The notes under the pieces: model-generated
Told to the model about the DNA's origin: nothing
Databases searched by the model: none
Seen by the model: only the letters and a program-made list of their open reading frames with translations
Part shown: in pieces, positions 34,379-43,800 of the stretch
Numbering within the stretch: position 1 is the first letter of the stretch
How the letters are laid out: every line of letters begins with the position of its first letter
Program-made: the position numbers and the translations under genes
Source: Crystallibacter sulfonylureivorans_A
GTDB taxonomy: Bacteria > Actinomycetota > Actinomycetes > Actinomycetales > Micrococcaceae
Direction of reading: 5' to 3'
Assembly: GCF_047607445.1 (NCBI RefSeq)
Contig: NZ_JBLKRT010000015.1
Location: forward strand, 1-64,000
Length of the DNA: 64,000 bases

Positions 34379-36447
34379 GCCAGCCTGCCGCGTCGCCACC
34401 CGGTCTGGATCCGATGGCTGTGATCCGTTCCAGGCAATACATTGCTGCGCTCGTGCTGGCAGCGGTGCTGGGCGTTCCCATCTCGGTCATGGCGTACGGT
34501 TTCCTCGCTTTGGTCGCGGCGATCCAGCAGTACGTTTTCGTCGGGCTGCCGGATCAAGTCTTCGGGGGACCCACCCCGGCCTGGTGGCCGGTTCCGTGGC
34601 TGGTCCTGTGTGGGCTGTTGACGGCGCTGACCATCCGGTATCTGCCGGGAACCGGTGGCCACTCACCGGCTTTCGGATTCACGACGGGCGGCGGTCCTCC
34701 CAGCGGGCGGGAACTCGTCGGCATTGTGCTCGCGGCATTGGCCACGCTCAGCCTGGGGGCGGTTCTTGGGCCTGAAGCCCCGCTGATCGCGATCGGTGGT
34801 GGTCTCGGGGCGTTGGCGGTCCACTTGGCGAAGAAGGACGCTCCGCCGATGGCATCGACGATCATGGCGTCGGCCGGCAGTTTCGCCGCCATCAGTACCC
34901 TGCTTGGGTCTCCGGTGCTCGGTGCCTTCCTGATCATGGAGGCCGCCGGGATCGGCGGAATGACGCTCAGCCTGATGGCCTTGCCCGGGCTGCTGGCCTC
35001 TGGCATCGGGGCGCTGGTGTTCGTCGGCCTGGACGGCTGGACCGGCCTGGGCAGCTTCTCGCTGGCGCTTCCCGTCGTGCCGCCTGCGGTGCCGCCGACC
35101 TTGGCGTCGTTGGGATGGGCAGTCCTTATGGGCGGGGTCGGCGCGCTCCTGGGCTGGACGATTCGATGGCTGGCGCTGGCACTTCGTTCGGTCGTGCATC
35201 TGAACCGGGTGTTGGTCACGTCTGTGCTGGGCTTGCTGATCGGTCTGACCGCGATGGCGTACCAGTTGATGTCCGGGCGCAGTTTCACGCAGGTGCTGTT
35301 CTCCGGGCAGGACGCCCTCCCGGAGCTGGTCGAAAACGCCGCGGGCTACCCGCTTGCTGTGCTGGTCTTGCTGATTGTTTGTAAAGCCTTGGTTTACGGG
35401 TTCTCACTGAGCGCCTTTCGCGGCGGGCCGGTTTTCCCATCGATGTTCATCGGTGCCGCGCTCGGACTTGCCGCGAGTGGGTTGCCTGGGATGGAACCCG
35501 CAGCAGCAATCGCGATGGGCATGGGAGCCATGACGGCAGCCATGCTGCGGCTGCCGTTGACGTCCACGCTGTTGGCCACGCTGCTGCTGGGAGTCGACGG
35601 CGTAGCCGTCACACCCCAAGTGGTGGTGGCGGTGGCGATGGCCTTCTTGATGACCAACATCCTGCCGGTTCCGGGCCCGAGGACGCCCGCGGCTCCCGAC
35701 GATCCCCACGCCACCCAGAACCTGGCTGCTTCACGGGCCGCGCCGACAGCGGGGAACCCAGGCGCGGGCCGCTTACCCGCGCGGGGCCGGTGGACCGCGT
35801 GGTTGTTCATCATCGGCTCCGGCCTGTTCGCCTTGGGCGCCCTGCCGCCATATGCCCAGGCCGTAGGATTGCGCGCCTGTGCCGTCACCTTCTTCGTGGG
35901 ATCGCTGTTCTTCACCTCGGCGGCGTTCCTGCAGTTCCGCGAGGCCGTTGACGGGCTTTCAGGGCCGGGGGCTGCGCGACGCCATTCCTTGTGGGTGTGG
36001 GCACCGCAGAATCTCGGCTGGCTGGCTGCCGCTGTCCAGCTTGCCGGCACGCTGTGGTTCAACTGGAGCACAGGAAACGCAATGCAGGACAACCTCACTG
36101 CCGCGGTGACCGACCAGCGGGTGTGGCGACCGGACGTTCTGGGTTCAGCAGCCTTCCTCATTGCAAGCGCCGTGGCCTTGCGGGACGCCAACCGGGCCGG
36201 CACAGCCAACCGGCCCAAGACCCGGACGTGGACGATCGCCGTTCTGAACCTGGCCGGGTCCGTTGCGTTCGGCATCTCGGCCGTCGCGGCCTTCGTCATA
36301 CCGTCAAGCGGCGATCTCCTAAACGCCCAGCTGTCCAATCTCGGCACGTTCGTGGGCGCCCTGTGCTTCCTCGTCGGCGCGATCCTGATGCTGAATCCGG
36401 AGCCCGCCGGCGCCTCGGTCCCTGCGGCCGGGAGAACCCCGCCGTAA
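34366..36447 (+). CDS. ClC-family chloride/proton exchanger with extra C-terminal membrane domain
   Basis: 693 residues. Residues about 20-430 are a ClC channel/exchanger: LPGTGGHSPAF replaces the usual GSGIP, LGPEAPLIAIGG matches the G(K/R)EGP region and keeps the gating Glu, and FRGGPVFPSMFIGAALG matches GxFxP. The Glu suggests a Cl-/H+ exchanger, not a channel. After a Pro/Ala linker (about 445-470) a second block of about 220 residues has six further hydrophobic segments (e.g. LFIIGSGLFALGALPPYAQA, NLAGSVAFGISAVAAFV), a YrhK-like membrane region by appearance. Next to gadB, consistent with acid resistance, where E. coli ClC proteins balance charge during glutamate decarboxylation. Confidence 0.85.
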   Translation: MSGVSQPAASPPGLDPMAVIRSRQYIAALVLAAVLGVPISVMAYGFLALVAAIQQYVFVGLPDQVFGGPTPAWWPVPWLVLCGLLTALTIRYLPGTGGHSPAFGFTTGGGPPSGRELVGIVLAALATLSLGAVLGPEAPLIAIGGGLGALAVHLAKKDAPPMASTIMASAGSFAAISTLLGSPVLGAFLIMEAAGIGGMTLSLMALPGLLASGIGALVFVGLDGWTGLGSFSLALPVVPPAVPPTLASLGWAVLMGGVGALLGWTIRWLALALRSVVHLNRVLVTSVLGLLIGLTAMAYQLMSGRSFTQVLFSGQDALPELVENAAGYPLAVLVLLIVCKALVYGFSLSAFRGGPVFPSMFIGAALGLAASGLPGMEPAAAIAMGMGAMTAAMLRLPLTSTLLATLLLGVDGVAVTPQVVVAVAMAFLMTNILPVPGPRTPAAPDDPHATQNLAASRAAPTAGNPGAGRLPARGRWTAWLFIIGSGLFALGALPPYAQAVGLRACAVTFFVGSLFFTSAAFLQFREAVDGLSGPGAARRHSLWVWAPQNLGWLAAAVQLAGTLWFNWSTGNAMQDNLTAAVTDQRVWRPDVLGSAAFLIASAVALRDANRAGTANRPKTRTWTIAVLNLAGSVAFGISAVAAFVIPSSGDLLNAQLSNLGTFVGALCFLVGAILMLNPEPAGASVPAAGRTPP

Positions 36448-36477
36448 CCGCGTATCAACACCTCTGAAGGAGTAGCG

Positions 36478-37854
36478 ATGTCAGTAAATTTCCAGTCGGA
36501 TGCCGCCGCGGCGCTGTTCGGCAACAGATTCGTCACCCAAGAAGTTCCGAGCCGGGAGTTCCCGGCGGCCGGCATGCCCGCCCAAGATGCCCTGCGCCTG
36601 GTGTCGGAGGACCTGGCGCTGGAAGGTGACCCAGCCCGCAACCTGGCGACCTTCGTCACGACGTGGATGGAGCCGCAGGCCCAGCAGATCATCGCCGCGA
36701 ACCTGCATCGCAATTTCATTGACCACGCCGAATATCCCCGCACGGCCGAGATAGAGCAGCGCTGCATTCGGATGCTCGCCGATCTCTTCCACGCACCTGG
36801 CGAGACGACGGGAGCCCGGACCCAGGGATCATCCGAGGCGATCATGCTCGGCGGTCTTTCCTTGAAGTGGAACTGGCGCAAGCGCCGCGAGGAGGCCGGC
36901 GCGTCGACGTCGAGCCCGAATCTGGTGTTTGGCGGCGATGTGCACGTAGTGTGGGAGAAGTTCTGCCGGTACTTCGACGTCGAGCCGCGTATCGTTCCCC
37001 TGCAACCGGGAAAGTACACCATCGGCCCGGACGACGTGCAGGACCACATCGATGAGAACACCATCGGCGTCGCAGCCGTTCTAGGTACGACGTTCACCGG
37101 GCACAAGGACGACATCGTCGGCATCAACGACCTGCTGCTCCGGATCAAGAGTGAGAGAGACCTCGATATTCCGCTGCACGTGGACGGGGCCAGCGGCGGG
37201 TTCGTCTGGCCTTTCCTCTACCCGGACTCGGAGTGGGACTTCCGGCTTGAACAGGTCCGATCAATCAATGTCTCCGGGCACAAGTTCGGACTGGTCTATC
37301 CCGGCATCGGCTGGCTGATCTTCCGGGAGAAGGCCGACCTTGCCAAGGACCTCGTCTTCGAGGAGAACTACCTCGGCAAGACGGACTCCACCTTCACCCT
37401 GAACTTCTCCACCGGCTCGTCAATGGTCCTCGCCCAGTACTACAACTTCGTGCGGTATGGCCGTGCCGGTTACAGCTACATCATGCAGAACATGCAGACC
37501 AACGCCCGGGTGCTCGCCGAGAAGCTGGAAGCCATGGGCCGGTTCGAGATCATCGGCCCCAACCAGGAGCAACTTCCCCTGGTCGCCTTCCGGCTCGCCG
37601 CCGACCCCGGGTACGACGAATTCGACATTGCCTGGCAGCTCGCGGCCGAGCGCAGCTGGATGGTGCCGGCCTACACCATGCCGCCGAACGCCCAGAACGT
37701 GACGATCATGCGGGCCCTGGTCAAGGAGACACTGAGCCGCGAGCACGTCGACACTCTCGCCCGCGACATCGAAGAGGCCTGCTCCACGCTGGCGAAAAAG
37801 GGAGGCGCGCACGAATCCGAACGAAACAAGATTGTCACCGGACCCGGCCATTGA
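36478..37854 (+). CDS. gadB: Glutamate decarboxylase
   Basis: PLP enzyme turning glutamate to GABA and CO2 with uptake of a proton. 458 residues, normal for the bacterial Gad family. Substrate region TQGSSEAIMLGGL, HVDGASGGFVWPF (Asp binding the PLP nitrogen), and the PLP lysine in NVSGHKFGLVYPG. SD GAAGGAGTAGCG. 30 bases downstream of the ClC gene, so likely one operon. No gadC antiporter lies in the window; GABA export would need another carrier. Good match, high confidence. Confidence 0.96.
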   Translation: MSVNFQSDAAAALFGNRFVTQEVPSREFPAAGMPAQDALRLVSEDLALEGDPARNLATFVTTWMEPQAQQIIAANLHRNFIDHAEYPRTAEIEQRCIRMLADLFHAPGETTGARTQGSSEAIMLGGLSLKWNWRKRREEAGASTSSPNLVFGGDVHVVWEKFCRYFDVEPRIVPLQPGKYTIGPDDVQDHIDENTIGVAAVLGTTFTGHKDDIVGINDLLLRIKSERDLDIPLHVDGASGGFVWPFLYPDSEWDFRLEQVRSINVSGHKFGLVYPGIGWLIFREKADLAKDLVFEENYLGKTDSTFTLNFSTGSSMVLAQYYNFVRYGRAGYSYIMQNMQTNARVLAEKLEAMGRFEIIGPNQEQLPLVAFRLAADPGYDEFDIAWQLAAERSWMVPAYTMPPNAQNVTIMRALVKETLSREHVDTLARDIEEACSTLAKKGGAHESERNKIVTGPGH

Positions 37855-37980
37855 CCCGAGTGCCCGCGGTACAGCGCCGGCCCGATTGCGTTTCCTGGAA
37901 CGGTCTACGCTCTGGGTCGTTGTACCGTGGTTCAATCGCAGGACGTTTGTCGGTCCAAACCGATCTCACCAGGGGGAGCC

Positions 37981-38445
37981 ATGCCGTACGTTGTCGACTT
38001 CAAGGACGTCTCTACCGTCGGCCTGGAATCCTCTCCGGTCGCCGAGGCACTTGCCGGATTGCGCGCCAACGAAGCGCGCTACTTCCGCAATAAGTACGAC
38101 CACACCTTCACCGTCAGCCCGGCAAACGATGCCCCGGAAGTAATCGACCGGGTCAGCCGCATCCTCAAGGAGGAACGCGACATCGCCATCGGCTCCCGCC
38201 CCCTCGAGGCCACAGCCTTCGAAGTCGACGGCCTGCGGATGGATTACGTCTTCTACGAGTCCGGGCTTTCCATCAACGTCATGTACAGCATCGAGGACGG
38301 CGGGAAGCGCGCCGTCGGATTCAAACTGGCGGAGGGCATGGAGGTTCCAGAGGAGCTGGCCTCACGTTTCAAGTTTGCCCGGCAGAAATCCAAGCTCGCC
38401 GGCGTCATCCGCGGCTCCTTCTTCGTGATCAAGGGCGAATACTGA
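37981..38445 (+). CDS. Conserved hypothetical protein
   Basis: 154 residues, soluble, mixed alpha/beta: MPYVVDFKDVSTVGLESSPV, ANEARYFRNKYDHTF, then GVIRGSFFVIKGEY at the end. Similar actinobacterial proteins are sometimes labelled phage tail protein, but there are no phage genes around, so I do not accept that name. ATG at 37981 follows AGGGGGAGCC; an upstream in-frame start at 37927 lacks this site. No catalytic motif recognised. It lies 126 bases after gadB. Confidence 0.7.
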   Translation: MPYVVDFKDVSTVGLESSPVAEALAGLRANEARYFRNKYDHTFTVSPANDAPEVIDRVSRILKEERDIAIGSRPLEATAFEVDGLRMDYVFYESGLSINVMYSIEDGGKRAVGFKLAEGMEVPEELASRFKFARQKSKLAGVIRGSFFVIKGEY

Positions 38446-38686
38446 CCGCGGGCAGGGAGCTGATCAAGGTTGGCATGCCGGGCCGGGCGGCGCCGGCGGT
38501 CCGGCCTAGCCGGCAGGAGCCTCGCACCGGCACCTCCGCGGCCAACGTGCAGCGGGCCTCCGGGACCACATGTTTCCACAATGAAGCGGTTCAACCCTTG
38601 CCGCTCCACCCCTTCTTGGTGTCGAATCTGTTAACAGCACCAGCGTGTGCAGGGGACGAGGATGCCTACGACGCCAGGAGGCGCTC

Positions 38687-40864
38687 ATGTCGGGGAAATC
38701 CGCCAACGGCTTGGCGAAGGGATCGGGACGGGGCACCGATCCGCGGCGGGCGGAGGCTTCTGCTGCGGCCAGCGGCTCCCGCCCCGAACACATCCGCAAC
38801 GTGGTCTTGGTAGGGCACTCCGGGGCCGGCAAGACGATGCTCGCCGAGGCCATGCGGTTGGCGACGGGCATCACCAACCGCATGGGTTCCATCTTGGAGG
38901 GAACCACCGTCAGCGATTCGGATCCCTCGGAGATTCACCAGCAGCGTTCGGTGGTGCTGTCCGTTCTCCCCTTCATGTACGACGACGTCAAAATCAACCT
39001 CTTCGACACCCCGGGCTATTCGGACTTCGCCGGCGAACTGCGTGCCGGTCTCCGCGCCGCTGACGCGGCCCTGTTCGTGGTGTCCGCCGTCGACGGCATC
39101 GATGCTGCAACCACCGCGCTCTGGGAGGAATGCTCCAGCATCGGGATGCCCAGGGCGGTGATCATCAGCCGGCTGGACCATCCGCGGGCCAACTTCGACG
39201 CCGCGCTGGCGAACTGCCGCGCTGCGTTTGGCGAGTCGGTGCAACCGCTGTACCTGCCCGTGCGGAGCGGGAGCGAGCTGACCGGGTTGCACGGACTGCT
39301 CTCCGGCACCGTGTCGGAGTACCAGGCCGGAGAACGTCAACCCGTGGTCCGCCCCGCGGATGCGGCGGAGTTGGCCGGCGCCGAGGAGGCCCGCAGTGCG
39401 CTGATCGAAGGCATCATCGCGGAGAGCGAAGACGAGTCCCTGATGGACCGCTACCTCGGGGGTGAGGATATTGGGCTTGACGTTCTCCTGTCCGACCTGG
39501 AGACCGCCGTGGCCCGGGGCTCGTTCTACCCGGTGCTGGCCACCTCCGCGGAAACCGGGCTCGGTGTTGCGGAGCTGCTGGAGATGCTCCGGCGGGCATT
39601 CCCGTCCCCGCTGGAGCGTCCGTTGCCGGAGGTGACGGGACTATACGGTTCGCCGACCGTACCCCTGCGCTGCGATCCCGACGGGCCGCTCGCCGGAGAG
39701 ATCGTCCGGACGAGCACGGATCCATTCCTGGGCCGGGTATCGCTGGTAAGGGTATTCTCCGGAACTTTGCGCGATGATTCGGCCATCCACGTCTCCGGGC
39801 ATGGGCTCGCCGGCCGCGGCCACGCCGACCACGACAGTGATGAACGCGTCACGCATCTGCACGCCCCGGTCGGGTCGACCCTGCGCTCGGTGTCCTTCTG
39901 CGTCGCCGGCGACATCTGCGCGCTGACAAAGATCGGCACAGCCGAGACGGGGGACACCGTCTCCGACAAAGAGCATCCGCTGCTGATCCAACCCTGGGAG
40001 ATGCCGGAACCCCTGCTGCCGGTGGCAGTGGAGGCTGCCACTCGCAACGATGAAGCGGCGCTGGCCAAGAGCCTGGCCAAGGTGGCCGCGGGTGATCCGA
40101 CGCTTCGGGTGGAACGGAATGCCGAGACGCACCAGCTCATCCTGTGGTGCATGGGCGAATCCCACGCCGAGGTGGTGCTCGATCGGCTGCGCGGGCAGGG
40201 CGTCAAGGTCCAGACCGTTGACGTGGTGACGCCGCTGCGGGAAACGTTCGCGGCAGCTGCACCCGGGCACGGACGCTACGTCAAGCAATCCGGCGGGCAC
40301 GGCCAGTTCGCCATCTGCGACATCGAGGTAGAACCGCTCCGGCAGGGTGCCGGGTTCGAGTTCGTGAACAAGATCGTCGGGGGAGTGATCCCCGGCCCGT
40401 ACATCGCCGCCGTCGAAAAAGGTGTGCGCTCGCAGATGGAAAAGGGCGTCTCCGCCGGGTTCCCCGTCGTCGACATCCGCGTGACCCTGGTGGGTGGCAA
40501 GACACACAGTGTGGACTCTTCCGATGCGGCCTTCCAATCTGCCGGCGCACTGGCTTTGCGGGAAGCGGCTGCGGCCGCACGCATCCAGCTGCTTGAGCCG
40601 GTCTCCGCCGTGACCATCACGGTTCCGGACGACTATGTAGGAACAGTGATGAGCGACCTGTCCGCGCGGCGCGGCCGGCTGACCGGGTCCGACTCGGCGG
40701 ACGGGGAGGGCACCGAAATCAGCGCCGAAGTTCCCGAACAGGAACTGCTGCGCTACGCCATCGAGCTTCGGGCGCTGACCGGCGGCACCGGACGTTTCAA
40801 GCGCGATTACCTGCGCCACGACCCGGTGCCACCGGGTAGCGCGGGCGAGAAGGCGCAACGGTAG
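38687..40864 (+). CDS. fusA2: Elongation factor G-like protein EF-G2
   Basis: 725 residues with EF-G domain order: GTPase (1-270), domain II with FLGRVSLVRVFSG, domains III-V with GHGRYVKQSGGHGQFAICDI. P-loop is GHSGAGKTML (about 43-52) and G3 is DTPGYSDF. The G4 position reads ISRLDH in place of NKxD, so guanine specificity may be weakened. This is the actinobacterial EF-G2 type (M. tuberculosis FusA2), found beside the true EF-G and not shown to translocate; its role is unclear. ATG at 38687 follows CCAGGAGGCGCTC; the GTG 42 bases upstream has no ribosome site. Confidence 0.9.
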   Translation: MSGKSANGLAKGSGRGTDPRRAEASAAASGSRPEHIRNVVLVGHSGAGKTMLAEAMRLATGITNRMGSILEGTTVSDSDPSEIHQQRSVVLSVLPFMYDDVKINLFDTPGYSDFAGELRAGLRAADAALFVVSAVDGIDAATTALWEECSSIGMPRAVIISRLDHPRANFDAALANCRAAFGESVQPLYLPVRSGSELTGLHGLLSGTVSEYQAGERQPVVRPADAAELAGAEEARSALIEGIIAESEDESLMDRYLGGEDIGLDVLLSDLETAVARGSFYPVLATSAETGLGVAELLEMLRRAFPSPLERPLPEVTGLYGSPTVPLRCDPDGPLAGEIVRTSTDPFLGRVSLVRVFSGTLRDDSAIHVSGHGLAGRGHADHDSDERVTHLHAPVGSTLRSVSFCVAGDICALTKIGTAETGDTVSDKEHPLLIQPWEMPEPLLPVAVEAATRNDEAALAKSLAKVAAGDPTLRVERNAETHQLILWCMGESHAEVVLDRLRGQGVKVQTVDVVTPLRETFAAAAPGHGRYVKQSGGHGQFAICDIEVEPLRQGAGFEFVNKIVGGVIPGPYIAAVEKGVRSQMEKGVSAGFPVVDIRVTLVGGKTHSVDSSDAAFQSAGALALREAAAAARIQLLEPVSAVTITVPDDYVGTVMSDLSARRGRLTGSDSADGEGTEISAEVPEQELLRYAIELRALTGGTGRFKRDYLRHDPVPPGSAGEKAQR

Positions 40865-40891
40865 ACAGCAGTAGGGCGGTGCCGGCGAGGG

Positions 40892-41344
40892 TTACGCGCC
40901 GGAGCCAATAACCTGCGCGAGCTTCCCGAGGGAATCGGCCCAGCCGGCACGGTGCAGCCCCAGACGTTCCTCGGTGGCAAACTCGCCGTGGGACAGCGCG
41001 ATCCACGTCCGGCCCTCCCGCGGGTCGAGTGCAAGCGTAACGGTGGTCTCCCTGTCGTCGGGAGTGGGCTCCTCCCACCGGAAGGTGTAGACAAGGCGGC
41101 GCGGTGGGTCGATCACAAGGTACTCACCGGCAAGATGGAATGGCTCGCCGTCGGGCGGCTTCATGGTTAGCCGATAGCTCCCGCCTGGTTGCAGGTCGAG
41201 CAAGGCCTCGGGCATGGTGAAACCTTCAGGTCCCCACCATTTCGCCAGCTCGGCCGGTTCCGTCAGCATGCGGAAGACCTGCTCGCAGGGTGCGTCCAGC
41301 ATGGTTTCCAACTCCAGCGTGTGTCCGCTGCATTGTTCGGTCAT
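40892..41344 (-). CDS. SRPBCC / AHSA1-family protein
   Basis: 150 residues of the START-like fold: MTEQCSGHTLELETMLDAPC, VFRMLTEPAELAKWWGPEGF, LQPGGSYRLTM, ending GWADSLGKLAQVIGSGA. The WWGP-type segment and hydrophobic cavity are typical of AHSA1-like ligand-binding proteins. ATG at 41344 follows GGAGGAAGGCTGCG. Convergent with EF-G2; ligand unknown. Confidence 0.85.
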   Translation of the reverse strand: MTEQCSGHTLELETMLDAPCEQVFRMLTEPAELAKWWGPEGFTMPEALLDLQPGGSYRLTMKPPDGEPFHLAGEYLVIDPPRRLVYTFRWEEPTPDDRETTVTLALDPREGRTWIALSHGEFATEERLGLHRAGWADSLGKLAQVIGSGA

Positions 41345-41577
41345 CGCAGCCTTCCTCCGGAAACGCGGCGCTCGGGACCCGCATTCGCCCACGACCCCTG
41401 CCTGACCAGCGTAGTCCCGTGAGAGGGACCCTGCTAGGTGACATGCCTGGCGGTGCGCTCGCAGAGGGTGGGGCGGAAACCACGGCGTGATGGACGGGCT
41501 CCGCCGGCCGGTGGGACCATGACCGGTATGGCCGCTCGCTAGCGGTGGCGTGTCGGCGGCGGCAGCGGGAGGAAATC

Positions 41578-42012
41578 ATGCCGGGAACCGATCTTGATGT
41601 CATGATCGAGCGTTACCACCACGCGTTGGACGCGTTTGTCCGCGGGGACCCCGCTCTCCAGAAGGAGCTGTTCTCGCGGCGGGACGACGTCACCCTCGCG
41701 AACCCTCTCGGCCCGCCGGTCAGGGGCTGGCACAGCATCGAAAAGGTGATGGACCGGGCGGCTTCCTATCTCCGCGAGGGCAAGCCCAACACGTTCGAAC
41801 GGCTCTCCAGCTATACCGGCCCGGACCTGGCCTACATGGTGGAGATCGAGCGGACCCATGCCAAGGTCGACGGATCCCCTGAAGCCTTGCCGGTGTCCCT
41901 GCGGGTGACCACAATCTTCCGGCTGGAGGATGACCGGTGGAAGGTCCTGCACCGCCATGCAGACCCGATCACCACTCCACGGCCCGCGGAAACCATCGTC
42001 CAGCGTTCGTAG
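41578..42012 (+). CDS. NTF2-like (SnoaL-type) protein
   Basis: 144 residues with the cone-shaped NTF2 fold pattern: DVMIERYHHALDAFVRGDPA, ANPLGPPVRGWHSIEKVMDRA and a C-terminal strand FRLEDDRWKVLHRHADPIT. Similar proteins serve as small isomerases, hydrolases or binding proteins; no residue decides which. SD GGGAGGAAATC. Confidence 0.8.
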   Translation: MPGTDLDVMIERYHHALDAFVRGDPALQKELFSRRDDVTLANPLGPPVRGWHSIEKVMDRAASYLREGKPNTFERLSSYTGPDLAYMVEIERTHAKVDGSPEALPVSLRVTTIFRLEDDRWKVLHRHADPITTPRPAETIVQRS

Positions 42013-42040
42013 TCCCGGCTGCCGCGCTCGGAGCGTCCTG

Positions 42041-42715
42041 CTAGCCGGCAATCCGGCTGGAGCGGAGGAACCGCGACACCGGAGTTGCAAGCGAAGCGCC
42101 GATCTCCGACGCGCTGCGCTTCTGGCCCTTGACGTCGAACGAGTGGTCGCCGCCTTCCTGCCAGTCCAGAACTGCGTTTGGCCCGATCCGCTGGACGACG
42201 GATTCGAGCAGTTCGGGGGTAGCGAAGGTGTCACGGGTGCCCTGCAGGAAGAGCATCGGCAGCGTCAGGCCATACAGGTGTTCATCGCGCAGCTTCTCCG
42301 GCTTCCCGGGCGGGTGCAGCGGATAGCCCAGGTAGACCAGGCCGGCGGCCGGCATGCCCTCCGCCACGGCCATTGACGCCATCCGGCCGCCGAACGACTT
42401 TCCGGCGGCCCACAACGGTTCCCCGTCGGAGCGCGCAGCAGCTTCCTGCATGGCCGCCCGCCAGGTCTCAATGGCGGCCGGCGGTCGGTCGGGGAACCGC
42501 TTGCCGGCCTCCCGGTAGGGGAAGTTGAAGCGCAAGGTGGCCACGCCGTCGTCGTTCAACGCGCGGGTGAAACCCGAGAGAAACGGGTGGTCCATACCGG
42601 CACCGGCTCCATGGGCCACCACCACGGTTGCCATCGCGGCCGGTGGCCGCGCGTAGACACTGGAGACGGTGGACTGACCAACCTCGATGGGCACATCTAT
42701 CTCGCTGACTTGCAT
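42041..42715 (-). CDS. Alpha/beta hydrolase of the Tex30/KANL3 type
   Basis: 224 residues. Nucleophile elbow is GKSFGGRMAS (Ser), preceded by VVVAHGAGAGMDHPF (oxyanion region) and followed by LFLQGTRDTFATPE (acid) and GGDHSFDVK (His). A complete catalytic triad is visible. The family is poorly characterised; substrate unknown. Divergent from the LigD-type gene with 51 bases between starts. Confidence 0.85.
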   Translation of the reverse strand: MQVSEIDVPIEVGQSTVSSVYARPPAAMATVVVAHGAGAGMDHPFLSGFTRALNDDGVATLRFNFPYREAGKRFPDRPPAAIETWRAAMQEAAARSDGEPLWAAGKSFGGRMASMAVAEGMPAAGLVYLGYPLHPPGKPEKLRDEHLYGLTLPMLFLQGTRDTFATPELLESVVQRIGPNAVLDWQEGGDHSFDVKGQKRSASEIGASLATPVSRFLRSSRIAG

Positions 42716-42766
42716 GGTCCCATCATGCCCTCGCCAGAAGCGACATGTGTATGTTTAGGTGTTTCC

Positions 42767-43789
42767 ATGGCCAGCGAACAAACAACGCTGACGGTCGATG
42801 GACCGCACGGTGAACGTGACATCCGCATCTCCAGCCCCAGCCGGGTAATGTGGCCCGAGCTCGGCATCACCAAACTGGACCTGGCTCGCTATATCGCGGA
42901 AGTGGGGGAGGCGTTCATCCGCGCCAACGGCGACCGCCCGGTGTCCCTGCAACGGTTCTCCGACGGGATCGACGGCGAGCAGTTCTTCTCCAAGAATCCG
43001 CCCAAGGGTGCGCCCGACTTTGTGCGCTCGGTGATGGTGGTCTACCCGAGCGCCCGCTCGCACCCGCAGTTGGTGCTCGATGAGCCTGCCGCCGCCGTCT
43101 GGGCGGTCCAGATGAACACCGTGGTGTTCCACCCGTGGCCTTCCCGGGCGGAGGACTCGGACAACCCCGACCAACTGCGCATAGATCTCGACCCGCAGCC
43201 GGGAACGTCCTTCGACGATGCCATCCCGGTGGCCATCGAGCTGAGGTCGGTGCTGGCCGAGGCCGGGCTTGAGGCATTTATCAAGACGTCTGGAAACCGC
43301 GGGCTGCATATGTTCGCCCCGATTGAACCCACGCACGAATTCCTGGACGTGCGCCACGCCGTTATAGCGGCCGCTCGCGAAATTGAGCGGCGGATGCCGA
43401 AACAAGTGACGACCTCCTGGTGGAAGGAGGAACGCGGGGAGCGGATCTTCGTGGACTTCAACCAGGCCAACCGCGACCGCACCATGGCGGGGGCCTACAG
43501 CCCCCGCGCCTTGCCGCATGCCTCGGTCTCCTGCCCGATCGAATGGGATGAACTGGAGACTGCGGATCCGAAGAACTTCACCATTGCCACCGTGCCGGAC
43601 AGGCTGAAGTCCACTGGCGACCCCTGGGCGAAGATGCACGAAAACCCGGGCAAAATCGACGTCCTGCTGCAATGGTGGGAGCGTGACCTCGCGGCGGGCC
43701 TGGGCGAGATGCCGTTCCCGCCGGACTACCCGAAGATGCCGGGCGAGCCGCCGCGGGTCCAGCCCAGCAGGGCCCGTAAGAAGGACTGA
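42767..43789 (+). CDS. LigD-type DNA polymerase/primase domain protein
   Basis: 340 residues corresponding to the polymerase (AEP primase) domain of LigD used in non-homologous end joining: SPSRVMWPELGITKLDLARY, the metal-binding DLDPQPGTSFDDA, TSGNRGLHMFAPI and VFVDFNQANRDRTMAGAYS-type segment. No ligase or nuclease domain is attached and no ku gene lies nearby, so it is a stand-alone form, as in mycobacterial PrimC/PolD proteins. Start ATG at 42767 fits homologues; an in-frame ATG at 42725 would add 14 residues that look random. Confidence 0.88.
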   Translation: MASEQTTLTVDGPHGERDIRISSPSRVMWPELGITKLDLARYIAEVGEAFIRANGDRPVSLQRFSDGIDGEQFFSKNPPKGAPDFVRSVMVVYPSARSHPQLVLDEPAAAVWAVQMNTVVFHPWPSRAEDSDNPDQLRIDLDPQPGTSFDDAIPVAIELRSVLAEAGLEAFIKTSGNRGLHMFAPIEPTHEFLDVRHAVIAAAREIERRMPKQVTTSWWKEERGERIFVDFNQANRDRTMAGAYSPRALPHASVSCPIEWDELETADPKNFTIATVPDRLKSTGDPWAKMHENPGKIDVLLQWWERDLAAGLGEMPFPPDYPKMPGEPPRVQPSRARKKD

Positions 43790-43800
43790 CCGCGACAACG

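Noticed and set aside
37981..38445. Phage tail protein
   Set aside because: Some homologues carry that label, but there are no phage structural or integrase genes in the window.
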